A DNA stretch of 54,098 nt from Armatimonadota bacterium (GTDB taxonomy: Bacteria; Armatimonadota; UBA5829; DTJY01). The stretch covers positions 1-54,098 of the forward strand of contig JAGONM010000025.1 of the NCBI GenBank assembly GCA_017993055.1, in the 5' to 3' direction. Positions 42,070 to 50,386 of the stretch are shown here, in pieces. Under the pieces are notes generated by a model. The model was given only the letters and a program-made list of their open reading frames with translations, was not told where the DNA came from and did no database searches. A program made the position numbers and the translations under genes. The first letter of the stretch is position 1. Every line of letters starts with the position of its first letter.

Positions 42070-42919
42070 TCGTCCGGTCCACCATGTGCTGCTCCCGCTT
42101 CCTCACGACCGAGGCGATCTCGGCGCAGAACACAGTGATCATCGAAACGTAGTATATCCACAGAACGGCAATGATCACGCCGGCGATCGAGCCGTACACC
42201 ACGGAGAAGTTCGCGAAGCTCCTGAGGTATACCCCGAAACCCCACTTCGCCAGTTCGAAAAGCAGGCCGGCGGTGACTCCGGCGGCGAGCGGCCCGCGGA
42301 TGCCGGTCTTCGCCGCCGGCAGGAACTTGTATATCAGGAAGAACATCAGCATAGAGGTTGCGATCGGTATCAGGGTTGCGACGAGGTTCCAGAAGGGGTC
42401 GAACTCGACTGACTGCAGTCCGAGTATGGGGGCGTCAAATGTCCTGACGGCGGTTAGGGCCCAAGTCGTTCCGACGGACAGAGCGAACAGCACCCCGGAG
42501 GCCAGTACAAGCGCCAGAGCCCTGAGCCTCAGCGCGAAGTAGTTCAGCCTCCGCTTGAGTCCGAGCGCGATGTTCATCGCATGCTGCAGTATTACGAAAA
42601 TGGAACTGCCGGCCCAGAGCAGTGCAAGAAGGCCGAGGCCGCTGAACAAGTGCGACGATTCCCGGATCGTATCAAGGTTCTGCGTTAGATTCTCCGTACC
42701 TGCGGGGGCGTAGCTCGTGATGAAGCGAAGAACCTGATCATAAGCCTCTTGGGAGCCGAGCACCCTCCCGAAGACGCCGATGGCGAGCAGCAAGAGAGGC
42801 AGCAGTGACAAGAGGCCGAAGAAGGCCATCGCCGCCGCAGCCAGACTGCCCTGGTCGTCCCCGTACTCGTGGAAAACCTCAGACAGGAATCGATAGAGCT
42901 CCGATATTCGGGGCTTCAT
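42062..42919 (-). CDS. YihY/BrkB-family inner membrane protein
   Basis: 285 residues, about six membrane segments. Family motifs: AAAAMAFFGLLSLLPLLLL near the N-terminus, LLALLWAGSSIFVILQHAMN in the middle and VYGSIAGVIIAVLWIYYVSM near the C-terminus, then a basic cytoplasmic tail. Early annotations as RNase BN are wrong for this family; transport or envelope roles are suspected. Start ATG 42919 follows GGAG at a long distance. Confidence 0.88.
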   Translation of the reverse strand: MKPRISELYRFLSEVFHEYGDDQGSLAAAAMAFFGLLSLLPLLLLAIGVFGRVLGSQEAYDQVLRFITSYAPAGTENLTQNLDTIRESSHLFSGLGLLALLWAGSSIFVILQHAMNIALGLKRRLNYFALRLRALALVLASGVLFALSVGTTWALTAVRTFDAPILGLQSVEFDPFWNLVATLIPIATSMLMFFLIYKFLPAAKTGIRGPLAAGVTAGLLFELAKWGFGVYLRSFANFSVVYGSIAGVIIAVLWIYYVSMITVFCAEIASVVRKREQHMVDRTTI

Positions 42920-43051
42920 GCTGATATATGCTCTCTCCGAGACGCGAACTCCTCTTGTTTGGCGGTCCTTCGTGTGCGGGTACTAACCTAATGGCATCCG
43001 GGGAAATCGTCCTCGGCTCTGCTGGCATATTCGCAGAGAGGAGATTCGTAT

Positions 43052-43288
43052 ATGGCCGACAAGGAAGTGAAAGTCTACTCGAACCCCACATGCCCGTGGT
43101 GCAGGAAAGTCAAGGAGTATCTGCAGCAGAAGGGTGTTGCGTATCAGGATTTCAATGTCGCGGAACAGAGAGACAAGCTCCAGGAGATGGTGGACTTGTC
43201 CGGTCAGCGCGGCGTGCCGGTCATCAAGATCGGCGAAGAAGTGATCGTTGGATTCAACCAGCCGAAGATTGACGCAGCGCTTGAGTAG
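43052..43288 (+). CDS. Glutaredoxin-like thiol-disulfide protein
   Basis: 78 residues. Active site CPWC (residues 14-17 in YSNPTCPWCRKVKEYL), cis-Pro in GVPVIKIGEEVIVGF. Resembles NrdH / YruB-type mini-glutaredoxins, which reduce ribonucleotide reductase or other thiols. Stand-alone gene with AGGAG before the ATG; no ribonucleotide reductase gene is near. Confidence 0.92.
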   Translation: MADKEVKVYSNPTCPWCRKVKEYLQQKGVAYQDFNVAEQRDKLQEMVDLSGQRGVPVIKIGEEVIVGFNQPKIDAALE

Positions 43289-43411
43289 GCGTACCTCGAT
43301 GCCGTCCTCGCGAGGGTGGGATTCCATGCAAGCCGTTTTTCAGGGCTTCGATCGAGTCTCGCCCTCTCGTCCTTTTGATTGTGTGAGTACGACCGTCGGA
43401 CTCGCATCCGG

Positions 43412-43440
43412 TTGACACCACGCGAGTGAGATGATAGTAT
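43412..43440 (+). promoter_or_regulatory. Promoter of tRNA-Arg
   Basis: Perfect TTGACA (43412-43417), 17-nt spacer, TAGTAT (43435-43440), 14 nt before the mature 5' end. Confidence 0.65.
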
Positions 43441-43454
43441 TGTACTCGGTACAT

Positions 43455-43530
43455 GCGGCTGTAGCTCAATGGATAGAGCATCAGTCTTCGGAACTGAGGG
43501 TTGGGGGTTCGAGTCCCTCCAGCCGCGCCA
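43455..43530 (+). tRNA. tRNA-Arg (anticodon UCG)
   Basis: 76 nt with complete cloverleaf: acceptor GCGGCTG/CAGCCGC, D-stem GCTC/GAGC, anticodon stem TCAGT/ACTGA with loop CTTCGGA, T-loop TTCGAGT, CCA encoded. Reads CGA/CGG. Confidence 0.95.
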
Positions 43531-43558
43531 TCCGGTGTCGCAGAGTGCGAACCCGGGG

Positions 43559-43587
43559 TTGACAAACCCGGCGGTAGAGTTTATAAT
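43559..43587 (+). promoter_or_regulatory. Consensus promoter of tRNA-Lys
   Basis: Perfect TTGACA (43559-43564), 17-nt spacer, perfect TATAAT (43582-43587). The mature tRNA begins 30 nt after the -10. The best promoter in the window; the following tRNA-Leu and tRNA-Gly may be co-transcribed. Confidence 0.85.
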
Positions 43588-43617
43588 CTGCCTGGCTTGG
43601 GGAGCGAACAAGGTTCT

Positions 43618-43693
<76 letters not shown>

Positions 43694-43759
43694 TCCCTTA
43701 ACATATGGAATCAGCGCCGGCCTATGTCGGCTCTGCGCTCGCCGGCGGAATGGAATCAC

Positions 43760-43843
43760 GGGCGAGTGGTGGAATGGCAGACACGCTAGACTTAGGATCT
43801 AGTGCCGCAAGGCGTAGGAGTTCAACTCTCCTCTCGCCCACCA
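43760..43843 (+). tRNA. tRNA-Leu (anticodon UAG)
   Basis: 84 nt class II tRNA: acceptor GGGCGAG/CTCGCCC, anticodon stem CTAGA/TCTAG with loop CTTAGGA, long variable arm TGCCGCAAGGCGT, T-stem AGGAG/CTCCT, CCA encoded. Reads CUA/CUG. Confidence 0.94.
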
Positions 43844-43885
43844 GGAAGTACGAAGTACCGGGGTACGGAGTACTCATACGGCGCG
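43844..43885 (+). repeat. GTAC-rich intergenic repeat between tRNA-Leu and tRNA-Gly
   Basis: GGAAGTACGAAGTACC then GGGGTACGGAGTACTC: iterated AAGTAC/GGAGTAC units able to form a hairpin through GTACC/GGTAC. Related units recur after tRNA-Gly at 43998. Confidence 0.45.
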
Positions 43886-43916
43886 GATCGGCGGTTTGTC
43901 TTGGCGTTCCGAGCAT

Positions 43917-43991
43917 GCGGGAGTGGTTCAGTGGTAGAACGCCACCTTGCCAAGGTGGATGTCGCGGGTTCGAATCCCGTCTCCCGCTCCA
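43917..43991 (+). tRNA. tRNA-Gly (anticodon GCC)
   Basis: 75 nt: acceptor GCGGGAG/CTCCCGC, anticodon stem CCACC/GGTGG with loop TTGCCAA, T-stem GCGGG/CCCGT, CCA encoded. Confidence 0.95.
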
Positions 43992-43997
43992 TGATCT

Positions 43998-44052
43998 GAA
44001 GTGCAAAGTACAGGGTACGAGGTAGCAGAACCGAGTGCTTTGTACTTTGTGC
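43998..44052 (+). repeat. GTAC-rich inverted repeat after tRNA-Gly
   Basis: AAGTGCAAAGTACAGGGTAC on the left and GTGCTTTGTACTTTGTGCTG on the right form an imperfect stem ending in GTTT. Resembles the 43844 repeat; could also serve as terminator of the tRNA group. The next 75 nt lead to tig without a recognised promoter. Confidence 0.45.
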
Positions 44053-44131
44053 TGTTTATGCCTCGCCTCGCCGCCATGGATATCCCGCGGCGGGGCGTTC
44101 TTGTGAAGGCCAAACCAAGGAGCCGTAGAAG

Positions 44132-45436
44132 ATGCAGGTAACAGTCGAACAGCAAGATCCATGCGAGGTGGAACTCAATATCGAGATTCCGGCCGAGCAG
44201 GTATCTACCGCAAGAGACAAGGTCTACAAGGAGATCGGAGCGCACACCTCGATCCCGGGGTTTCGAAAGGGCAAGGCCCCGAGGGCAATCCTGGAAAAGC
44301 ACCTGTCCGATGAGACGGTGCGCCGTCACTTGCTGGACGAACTGCTCCCGGATGCGTACGCGCAGGCTCTCAAGGACAACGACATTGATCCCTACGCCGA
44401 CCCGGACGTAGACATTGTGCAGTTCGAGGCTGACCAGCCGCTCATCTTCAAGGCGAAGGTCCCTCTTCCTCCGAAAGTCGAGCTTGGCGAATACCGCGGA
44501 ATCCTGGTCGAGCGCTCGACGGTGAACATTACGGACGAGGACATTGACGCCGAACTGAAGCACCTTCGGATGCAGCGCGGCGAGATGAGAGGAGTCGAGG
44601 ACCGGCCGGTTCAGTCGGGCGATGTGGTCGTCATGCAGATGCTGGCCGTTGTCGAAGGAGAGAATCCCGGCAAGCCGAGACGGACCGTGGTCAGCATCGG
44701 ATCGAATCCGCCCGTCTTCGACGATCAGGTTGTCGGCATGAACGCCGAAGAAGAGAAGAGCTTTACGATTGAGTACCCGGCCGATGTTGCGGACGAATCG
44801 CTAGCCGGCAAGAAAGCGGACTACACCGTCACGGTCGAAGCCATTCGCGAGCTCGTTCTTCCCGATCTGGACGACGAGTTCGCGAAGTCCCTCGGAGAGT
44901 ACGATTCGCTCGATGCGCTTAAGAACGGACTTCGCGACAGCCTGACGGACAGAGCCAACGCGCGGGCAGACCAGGAGGTCGAGAGCAGGATCATCGAGGA
45001 AATCGTCTCGAGGTCCCAGGTGAGCTACCCCGAGATCATGGTCAAGGCGCGTGTCGCGCATCACCTCGAACACCTGCGAGAAGACCTCGAGCAACGGGGA
45101 CGAACGCTCAAGCAGTACTTGGAGGGACTGGGTCGCACCGGCGACGAGTTCATGGCCGACCTGACCGAATCCTACTCTCGGCGCGTGGCGATCGGGCTGG
45201 TCCTGGGACAGCTTGCAGAGAATGAGAACCTTGTCGTCACCGAGGAGGAAGTGGAGGCCGAGATCTCCCGACTGGAAGAAGCTTCCAACGCTCCCCGCGA
45301 GGCTGTCGAGGCTTATTTGGAGCCTCGGGGCGGTCGCGACGGGCTTGAGGAAGCGATGCAGGAAAAGAGGATCTCCGACTTTATTCTGTCGGTTTCCACA
45401 ATCAAGAGTGCAGAAAGCGGCGAACAGAGCACATAA
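44132..45436 (+). CDS. tig: Trigger factor (ribosome-associated chaperone)
   Basis: 434 residues. Ribosome-binding signature GFRKGKAPRAIL (~43-54), FKBP-type PPIase domain ~150-245 (VQSGDVVVMQMLAVV, IEYPADVADESLAGKKADYT) and the helical C-terminal cage. It docks on L23 at the tunnel exit and assists nascent chains. AAGGAG upstream; followed by clpP-clpX-lon in the frequent tig-clpPX-lon order. Confidence 0.95.
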   Translation: MQVTVEQQDPCEVELNIEIPAEQVSTARDKVYKEIGAHTSIPGFRKGKAPRAILEKHLSDETVRRHLLDELLPDAYAQALKDNDIDPYADPDVDIVQFEADQPLIFKAKVPLPPKVELGEYRGILVERSTVNITDEDIDAELKHLRMQRGEMRGVEDRPVQSGDVVVMQMLAVVEGENPGKPRRTVVSIGSNPPVFDDQVVGMNAEEEKSFTIEYPADVADESLAGKKADYTVTVEAIRELVLPDLDDEFAKSLGEYDSLDALKNGLRDSLTDRANARADQEVESRIIEEIVSRSQVSYPEIMVKARVAHHLEHLREDLEQRGRTLKQYLEGLGRTGDEFMADLTESYSRRVAIGLVLGQLAENENLVVTEEEVEAEISRLEEASNAPREAVEAYLEPRGGRDGLEEAMQEKRISDFILSVSTIKSAESGEQST

Positions 45437-45463
45437 TATGACTAATGGGGAGACCCATCCGCG

Positions 45464-45492
45464 TTGTCAAAGTGCACTGAGCACCATGTGAT
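45464..45492 (+). promoter_or_regulatory. Candidate promoter of clpP
   Basis: TTGTCA (45464-45469), 17-nt spacer, TGTGAT (45487-45492), between tig and clpP. -35 is 5/6, -10 is 4/6. No CIRCE or CtsR-type heat-shock operator is evident. Confidence 0.4.
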
Positions 45493-45526
45493 GGCCGCTT
45501 CGTATAGAAAAGGAGACAACCAACGC

Positions 45527-46114
45527 ATGGCACTGGTACCTATGGTCGTCGAGCAGTCCGCAAGGGGAGAGCGAGCATATGACATCTACTCTCGCCTGCT
45601 CAAGGAACGCATCATATTCCTGGGCACTACCGTGGACGATGATATAGCAAACCTGATTATCGCTCAGTTGCTCTTCCTCGAGAAGGAAGATCCGGACAAG
45701 GATGTCGAGTTTTACATCAACAGCCCCGGAGGCCTTGTGACAGCGGGCCTCGCCATATACGACACGATGCAGATCATCAAGCCCGACGTTGCGACCATTT
45801 GCGTCGGTCAAGCTGCGAGCATGGGCGCCGTGTTGCTGGCTGGTGGGGCAAAGGGCAAGCGGTGCGCTCTGCCGAATGCCCGCATGATGATCCATCAGGG
45901 CAGCGCGGGCTTCCACGGCACTCCTTCAGACATAGACATCCAGGCTAAGGAAGTGCTCAGATATCGGGCCCTCCTCAACGAGATTCTCTCGAAGCACACC
46001 GGCCAGGCCATCGAAAAGGTCGAGAAGGACACGGACAGGGACTACTTCATGTCCGCCCTCGAAGCTAAGGAATACGGCCTGATTGACGATGTGATCGCGA
46101 GAGACAACAGATAG
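45527..46114 (+). CDS. clpP: ATP-dependent Clp protease proteolytic subunit
   Basis: 195 residues from ATG 45527 ([20 protein letters not shown]), the usual ClpP start with short propeptide; AAGGAG lies 11 nt before. Catalytic Ser98 in [11 protein letters not shown] and His123 in [10 protein letters not shown]; Asp in [10 protein letters not shown]. Forms tetradecameric chambers fed by ClpX (next gene) or ClpC-type unfoldases. An in-frame upstream start inside the intergenic region is rejected. Confidence 0.96.
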   Translation: MALVPMVVEQSARGERAYDIYSRLLKERIIFLGTTVDDDIANLIIAQLLFLEKEDPDKDVEFYINSPGGLVTAGLAIYDTMQIIKPDVATICVGQAASMGAVLLAGGAKGKRCALPNARMMIHQGSAGFHGTPSDIDIQAKEVLRYRALLNEILSKHTGQAIEKVEKDTDRDYFMSALEAKEYGLIDDVIARDNR

Positions 46115-46143
46115 CCTGAAGCTGACATTGGGGGTACAAGATC

Positions 46144-47409
46144 TTGCCGAGGGTTGGATTCGATCGTAACGACCAGCGCTGTGCTCTGTGCGGCAGAACC
46201 AGGGAACAGGTAAAGAAGCTCATAGTGGGAGTCTACGGCGGCATATGCCTCGACTGCCTCGATCTGTGCAACGATACGATCAAGAGTGAACTGCCCAAGA
46301 CCGGTGATGAGTTCTCACCGCTCGGTTCCGTGCCGAAGCCGAAAGAGATCTACCGCATCCTGAGCCAGTATGTGGTCGGCCAGGAGAAGGCCAAACGCGC
46401 TCTCAGCGTGGCCGTCTATAACCACTTCAAGCGCATCAACTCGCCGTGCCACGAAGTTGAGTTGCAGAAGAGCAACATCATGCTGATCGGCCCGACCGGC
46501 TGCGGCAAGACGCTTCTCGCTCAGACTCTGGCCAAGATTCTGAACGTTCCTTTCGCCATTGCCGACGCAACTTCTCTTACTGAGGCAGGATACGTTGGGG
46601 AGGATGTCGAAAACATCCTCCTGAAGCTTTTGCAGGCGGCGGATACGGGGGAGAGCGTTCAGGCAACGGTCCGCAACGCACAGCGCGGCATCGTCTACAT
46701 TGACGAGATAGACAAGATCGCCCGCAAGGCCGAGAATCCTTCAATCACGAGGGACGTTTCCGGCGAGGGAGTTCAGCAGGCTCTGCTGAAGATTCTTGAG
46801 GGCACGACGGCCAACGTTCCTCCGCAGGGCGGCAGAAAGCATCCACAGCAGGACTACGTGCAGCTTGATACCACGAATGTCCTGTTTATCTGCGGCGGGG
46901 CGTTCGACGGGCTCGAAAGTATTATCGAGCGCAGAGTCGGCACTCAGACGATGGGGTTCCGCGCGAAGGTCGAGAGCAAACTTGAGCGGCAGGTCGGCGA
47001 TCTGCTCTGCGAGGTCATGCCGGAGGACTTGCTGAAGTACGGCTTCATCCCCGAGTTCATCGGAAGGCTTCCCGTGGTCGGAACGCTCGAGGCGCTGGAC
47101 AAGACGGCGCTCATGCGGATACTCGTGGAGCCGAAGAACGCGCTGATCAAGCAGTATCAGAAGTTCTTCGAGTACGATGGGGTCGAACTCGAGGTAACCG
47201 AGGGTGCCCTCGATGCCATCGCGGGCGAGGCGATAAAGCGCAGTATCGGCGCGCGTGCGCTTCGGGCGATCATCGAGGAAGTCATGATGAATATCATGTA
47301 CGAGATTCCCTCGACCCCGGGGATCAAGGGATGCATCATTGACGCCGATGTGATCCTGTGCGGCAAAGAGCCCACGCTCGTCGTGGAGGAGTTCAAGGCG
47401 GCATCCTAG
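46144..47409 (+). CDS. clpX: ATP-dependent Clp protease ATP-binding subunit
   Basis: 421 residues. N-terminal zinc-binding domain ([17 protein letters not shown] ... CLDCLDLC, ~13-43), Walker A GPTGCGKT, Walker [11 protein letters not shown], the pore loop GYVGEDVE and sensor regions; [14 protein letters not shown] at the C-terminus. ClpP-docking loop residues follow MGF (IGF-like, in [10 protein letters not shown]). TTG start, GGGGGT upstream, 29 nt after clpP. Confidence 0.96.
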   Translation: MPRVGFDRNDQRCALCGRTREQVKKLIVGVYGGICLDCLDLCNDTIKSELPKTGDEFSPLGSVPKPKEIYRILSQYVVGQEKAKRALSVAVYNHFKRINSPCHEVELQKSNIMLIGPTGCGKTLLAQTLAKILNVPFAIADATSLTEAGYVGEDVENILLKLLQAADTGESVQATVRNAQRGIVYIDEIDKIARKAENPSITRDVSGEGVQQALLKILEGTTANVPPQGGRKHPQQDYVQLDTTNVLFICGGAFDGLESIIERRVGTQTMGFRAKVESKLERQVGDLLCEVMPEDLLKYGFIPEFIGRLPVVGTLEALDKTALMRILVEPKNALIKQYQKFFEYDGVELEVTEGALDAIAGEAIKRSIGARALRAIIEEVMMNIMYEIPSTPGIKGCIIDADVILCGKEPTLVVEEFKAAS

Positions 47410-47426
47410 TCACTTGGTTGGTCAAT

Positions 47427-47472
47427 AAGGCCGACGGTGGATGCCAGTCATTGGGATTCCGCCGCCGGCCTT
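47427..47472 (+). terminator. Terminator hairpin after clpX
   Basis: A 15-bp stem with one mismatch: AAGGCCGACGGTGGA (from 47427) against TCCGCCGCCGGCCTT (to 47472), followed by TGTC. It separates clpX from lon. Confidence 0.65.
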
Positions 47473-47589
47473 TGTCATGATGACGGGTCGTTGCTTGGTG
47501 GCCCTGTCCGGACATGTGGCGCTCGAAAAGAGCTGCATAGACCAAGAAAACCAGTTTTCTCGCTTTGATCAGGAAAGGTGACACGATTC

Positions 47590-49998
47590 ATGGCAAAGTC
47601 TCAGACCAAGGCTCACAAGCCAAAGCCTGAACCCGAACCGGAAACCCTCGACGAGCAGTTGATAGACGAACTCCCGGATGAACTCCCGCTTCTGCCGATC
47701 CGGGACGCGGTCTACTTCCCTCAGATGGTGTTCCCGCTGTTCGTTGGCCGCGAGAAGTCTGTCAAGGCCCTCGACGAGGCGATGGCACGCCAGCGTTTCA
47801 TATTGTTGGTGGCCCAGAAACAGGTCGGCACGGACGATCCCGAGCCGGAGGACATATACGGGGTCGGCCTCGTGGCCGAGGTCATGCAGATAATGAAGGT
47901 CCCCGACGGTACGGTGCGGGTGGTTCTTGAGGGAGTCGAGCGCGTCAGGGTCGTCAAGTACGAGGAGACCGAGCCGTTCTTCTTGGTCAAGGTCGAGAGC
48001 ATTCCCTGCATCGAGGAGTCCGGCATAGAGGTCGAGGCTCTGATGAGGAGCGTTGTCACCCAGTTCGAGCAGATCGTGAACATCGGTCGCTCGATCCCGC
48101 CCGAAGCCTTGGTCAACGTCATCAATATCACCGAGGCTGGACGGCTCGCGGATAGCATTACGCCGTATCTGCCGCTGCGCGTCGAGTCGAAGCAGGACAT
48201 CCTTGAGACTATCTCGGCCAAAGAGCGGCTCGAGAAGCTGAGTGTCCTTCTCAAGAAGGAGACGGAGATTCTCGAGATTCAGCGGAGTATTCGTAACCGC
48301 GTCGAGAAGGAGATGGGCGACACCCAGCGCGAGTTCATACTTCGCGAGCAGATGAAGGCGATCCAGCAGGAACTGGGCGAGCGCGACGAGCGCTACGGTG
48401 AGATCGAGGAGTACCGCTCACGCATCGAGCAAGCCGCCATGCCGGAGGAAGTCCAGGAGCGCGCCAACAAGGAACTCGACCGGCTGGAGAAAATGCCCTA
48501 TGCCGCGCCTGAGGGCGTCGTCGTGCGGAACTACCTCGACTGGCTCGTGTCTCTGCCGTGGAACGTCAACACCGAGGACAGCATTGACATAGCCGAGTCC
48601 GCGCGGGTGCTCGATGAGGACCATTACGGACTTGGCAAGCCCAAGGAGCGTATCCTGGAGTTTCTCGCGGTCAAACAGCTCTCGGGGCAGATGAAAGGCC
48701 CGATCCTCTGCTTCGTCGGTCCTCCAGGCGTCGGCAAAACGTCCATCGGCCGCTCGATAGCCAGGTCGCTTGGTCGGAAGTTCATCCGCGTCTCGCTGGG
48801 AGGCATCAGGGACGAGGCTGAGATCAGGGGCCACCGCAGGACCTATATCGGCTCGATGCCCGGTCGCATCATTCAGGGCATCAAGCAGAGCGGCTCGAAC
48901 AATCCCGTGTTCATGCTCGATGAGATAGACAAGGTCGGGGCCGATTTCCGAGGTGATCCCTCGGCGGCATTGCTGGAAGCGCTCGACCCCGAACAGAACA
49001 CGGGGTTCAGTGATCACTATCTGGAAGTCCCGTTCAACCTGTCCGACGTCATGTTCATCACAACGGCGAATCTGCTCGACACGATCCCGCCGCCCCTGAG
49101 AGACCGCATGGAGGTCATTCCGTTCGCCGGGTACATCGAGGACGAGAAACTCAAGATAGCGCAGTTGTTCCTCGTTCCGAAGCAGACGAGGGACCATGGC
49201 CTGAAGCCGAGCCGGATCAAGTTCGACGAGAGCGCGATTCGCCTTGTAATCCGCGAGTACACGCGTGAGGCCGGCGTACGAAACCTCGAGCGCGAGATCG
49301 CTACGATCTGTCGTAAGATCGCTAAACAGGTTGCTGAGGGCAGGAAGAGCCTGACCCGGATCACACCGAGGAAGGTGAAGGAACTGCTCGGCCAGCCCAA
49401 ATACCACTACGGGGCTGCAGAGGAGAAGGACGAGATCGGCGCCGCCACCGGGTTGGTCTATACCGAGTTCGGTGGCGACATCGTGAGCATCGAGGTGGGT
49501 CTGATGCGTGCCGATAAGGGCCAGCTTCTGCTGACCGGCCAACTCGGTGATGTGATGAAGGAGTCTGCGCAGGCCGCGCTGACCTATGTACGATCGAAGG
49601 CGCGCACGCTTAAGATTGATGAGGATTTCACACATAAACTAGACATACATATTCATGTTCCGGCGGGCGCAGTGCCGAAGGATGGCCCGTCCGCGGGTAT
49701 AACCATCGCGACCGCGCTCGCATCGGCGCTCACCAGGCGTCCCGTGAAGCGCGAGGTGGCGATGACCGGAGAAATCACTCTCCGCGGGAAGGTATTACCG
49801 ATCGGCGGGTTGAAAGAGAAAGTGCTTGCCGCTCACAGAGCCGGCATCCGGACGATCATCATGCCCAGAGAGAACCTTAAGGATCTCGAGGAGATTCCCG
49901 ACTACGTCCGCGAGGAACTGGCATTCAAGCCGGTCGAGCATGCCGATGAGGTGCTGAAGATCGCGCTTCACAATGGTTCGGACGGGACGGATCGCTGA
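47590..49998 (+). CDS. lon: ATP-dependent Lon protease
   Basis: 802 residues. N-terminal LAN domain ([20 protein letters not shown]), coiled-coil middle ([16 protein letters not shown]), AAA+ with Walker [10 protein letters not shown] and [10 protein letters not shown], and the protease domain with Ser in [16 protein letters not shown] and Lys in [14 protein letters not shown]. Degrades misfolded and regulatory proteins in the cytoplasm. ATG 47590 chosen over GTG 47578 by spacing to GGAAAGG. N-terminal ~25 residues are a polar Pro/Glu linker. Confidence 0.96.
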   Translation: MAKSQTKAHKPKPEPEPETLDEQLIDELPDELPLLPIRDAVYFPQMVFPLFVGREKSVKALDEAMARQRFILLVAQKQVGTDDPEPEDIYGVGLVAEVMQIMKVPDGTVRVVLEGVERVRVVKYEETEPFFLVKVESIPCIEESGIEVEALMRSVVTQFEQIVNIGRSIPPEALVNVINITEAGRLADSITPYLPLRVESKQDILETISAKERLEKLSVLLKKETEILEIQRSIRNRVEKEMGDTQREFILREQMKAIQQELGERDERYGEIEEYRSRIEQAAMPEEVQERANKELDRLEKMPYAAPEGVVVRNYLDWLVSLPWNVNTEDSIDIAESARVLDEDHYGLGKPKERILEFLAVKQLSGQMKGPILCFVGPPGVGKTSIGRSIARSLGRKFIRVSLGGIRDEAEIRGHRRTYIGSMPGRIIQGIKQSGSNNPVFMLDEIDKVGADFRGDPSAALLEALDPEQNTGFSDHYLEVPFNLSDVMFITTANLLDTIPPPLRDRMEVIPFAGYIEDEKLKIAQLFLVPKQTRDHGLKPSRIKFDESAIRLVIREYTREAGVRNLEREIATICRKIAKQVAEGRKSLTRITPRKVKELLGQPKYHYGAAEEKDEIGAATGLVYTEFGGDIVSIEVGLMRADKGQLLLTGQLGDVMKESAQAALTYVRSKARTLKIDEDFTHKLDIHIHVPAGAVPKDGPSAGITIATALASALTRRPVKREVAMTGEITLRGKVLPIGGLKEKVLAAHRAGIRTIIMPRENLKDLEEIPDYVREELAFKPVEHADEVLKIALHNGSDGTDR

Positions 49999-50029
49999 GA
50001 CGCTGAAGAACTGAAGACGCAGAAAAGCA

Positions 50030-50335
50030 TTGAATGGGAAGAGTAGGGGATACCGACCCTTCAGAGAGGGCGGCGCATGCTGCGAGCCGCCCGGATACGG
50101 TCCTCCGAACGTCGCCCACGAGCTGCCGGGCTGAACTGCAGTAAGCCCGGCCGGGAGAGCCCGTTACCGCCGTTCGAGGTCTGTCCGCCATCTGGGTTCA
50201 TCAAAGTGGACTTTGTGTCCTTCTAGCCGCGATTTCAATCGCCTGGGATACAGGGTGGTCGGCGGGCGAATCAAGGTGGTACCGCGGGAGGCTCCTCTCG
50301 TCCTTGTCGGATGAGGGGGGCTTCGTCTTTATGGA
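50030..50335 (+). promoter_or_regulatory. T-box riboswitch leader of valS, specifier GTC
   Basis: Stem I begins near GGGAAGAGTAGGGG (50037) and continues with CAGAGAGGGCGGC and GAGCTGCCGGGCTGAAC. CCGAAC-GTC-GCC places a Val codon GTC (50111-50113) at the specifier position. The T-box AAGGTGGTACCGCGGG (50273-50288) overlaps the antiterminator, and CTCGTCC/GGATGAG followed by TTCGTCTTT makes the terminator. Uncharged tRNA-Val would bind and allow read-through into valS. Occupies nearly all of the 388-nt gap after lon. Confidence 0.9.
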
Positions 50336-50386
50336 GCGGAGGAGCTTAAGTGCTCCATCACTTCAGTACTCCGCAGGAGAGCACTC

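Noticed and set aside
45437-45526. CIRCE or CtsR heat-shock operator before clpP
   Set aside because: Neither the CIRCE inverted repeat nor the CtsR heptad direct repeat is present.
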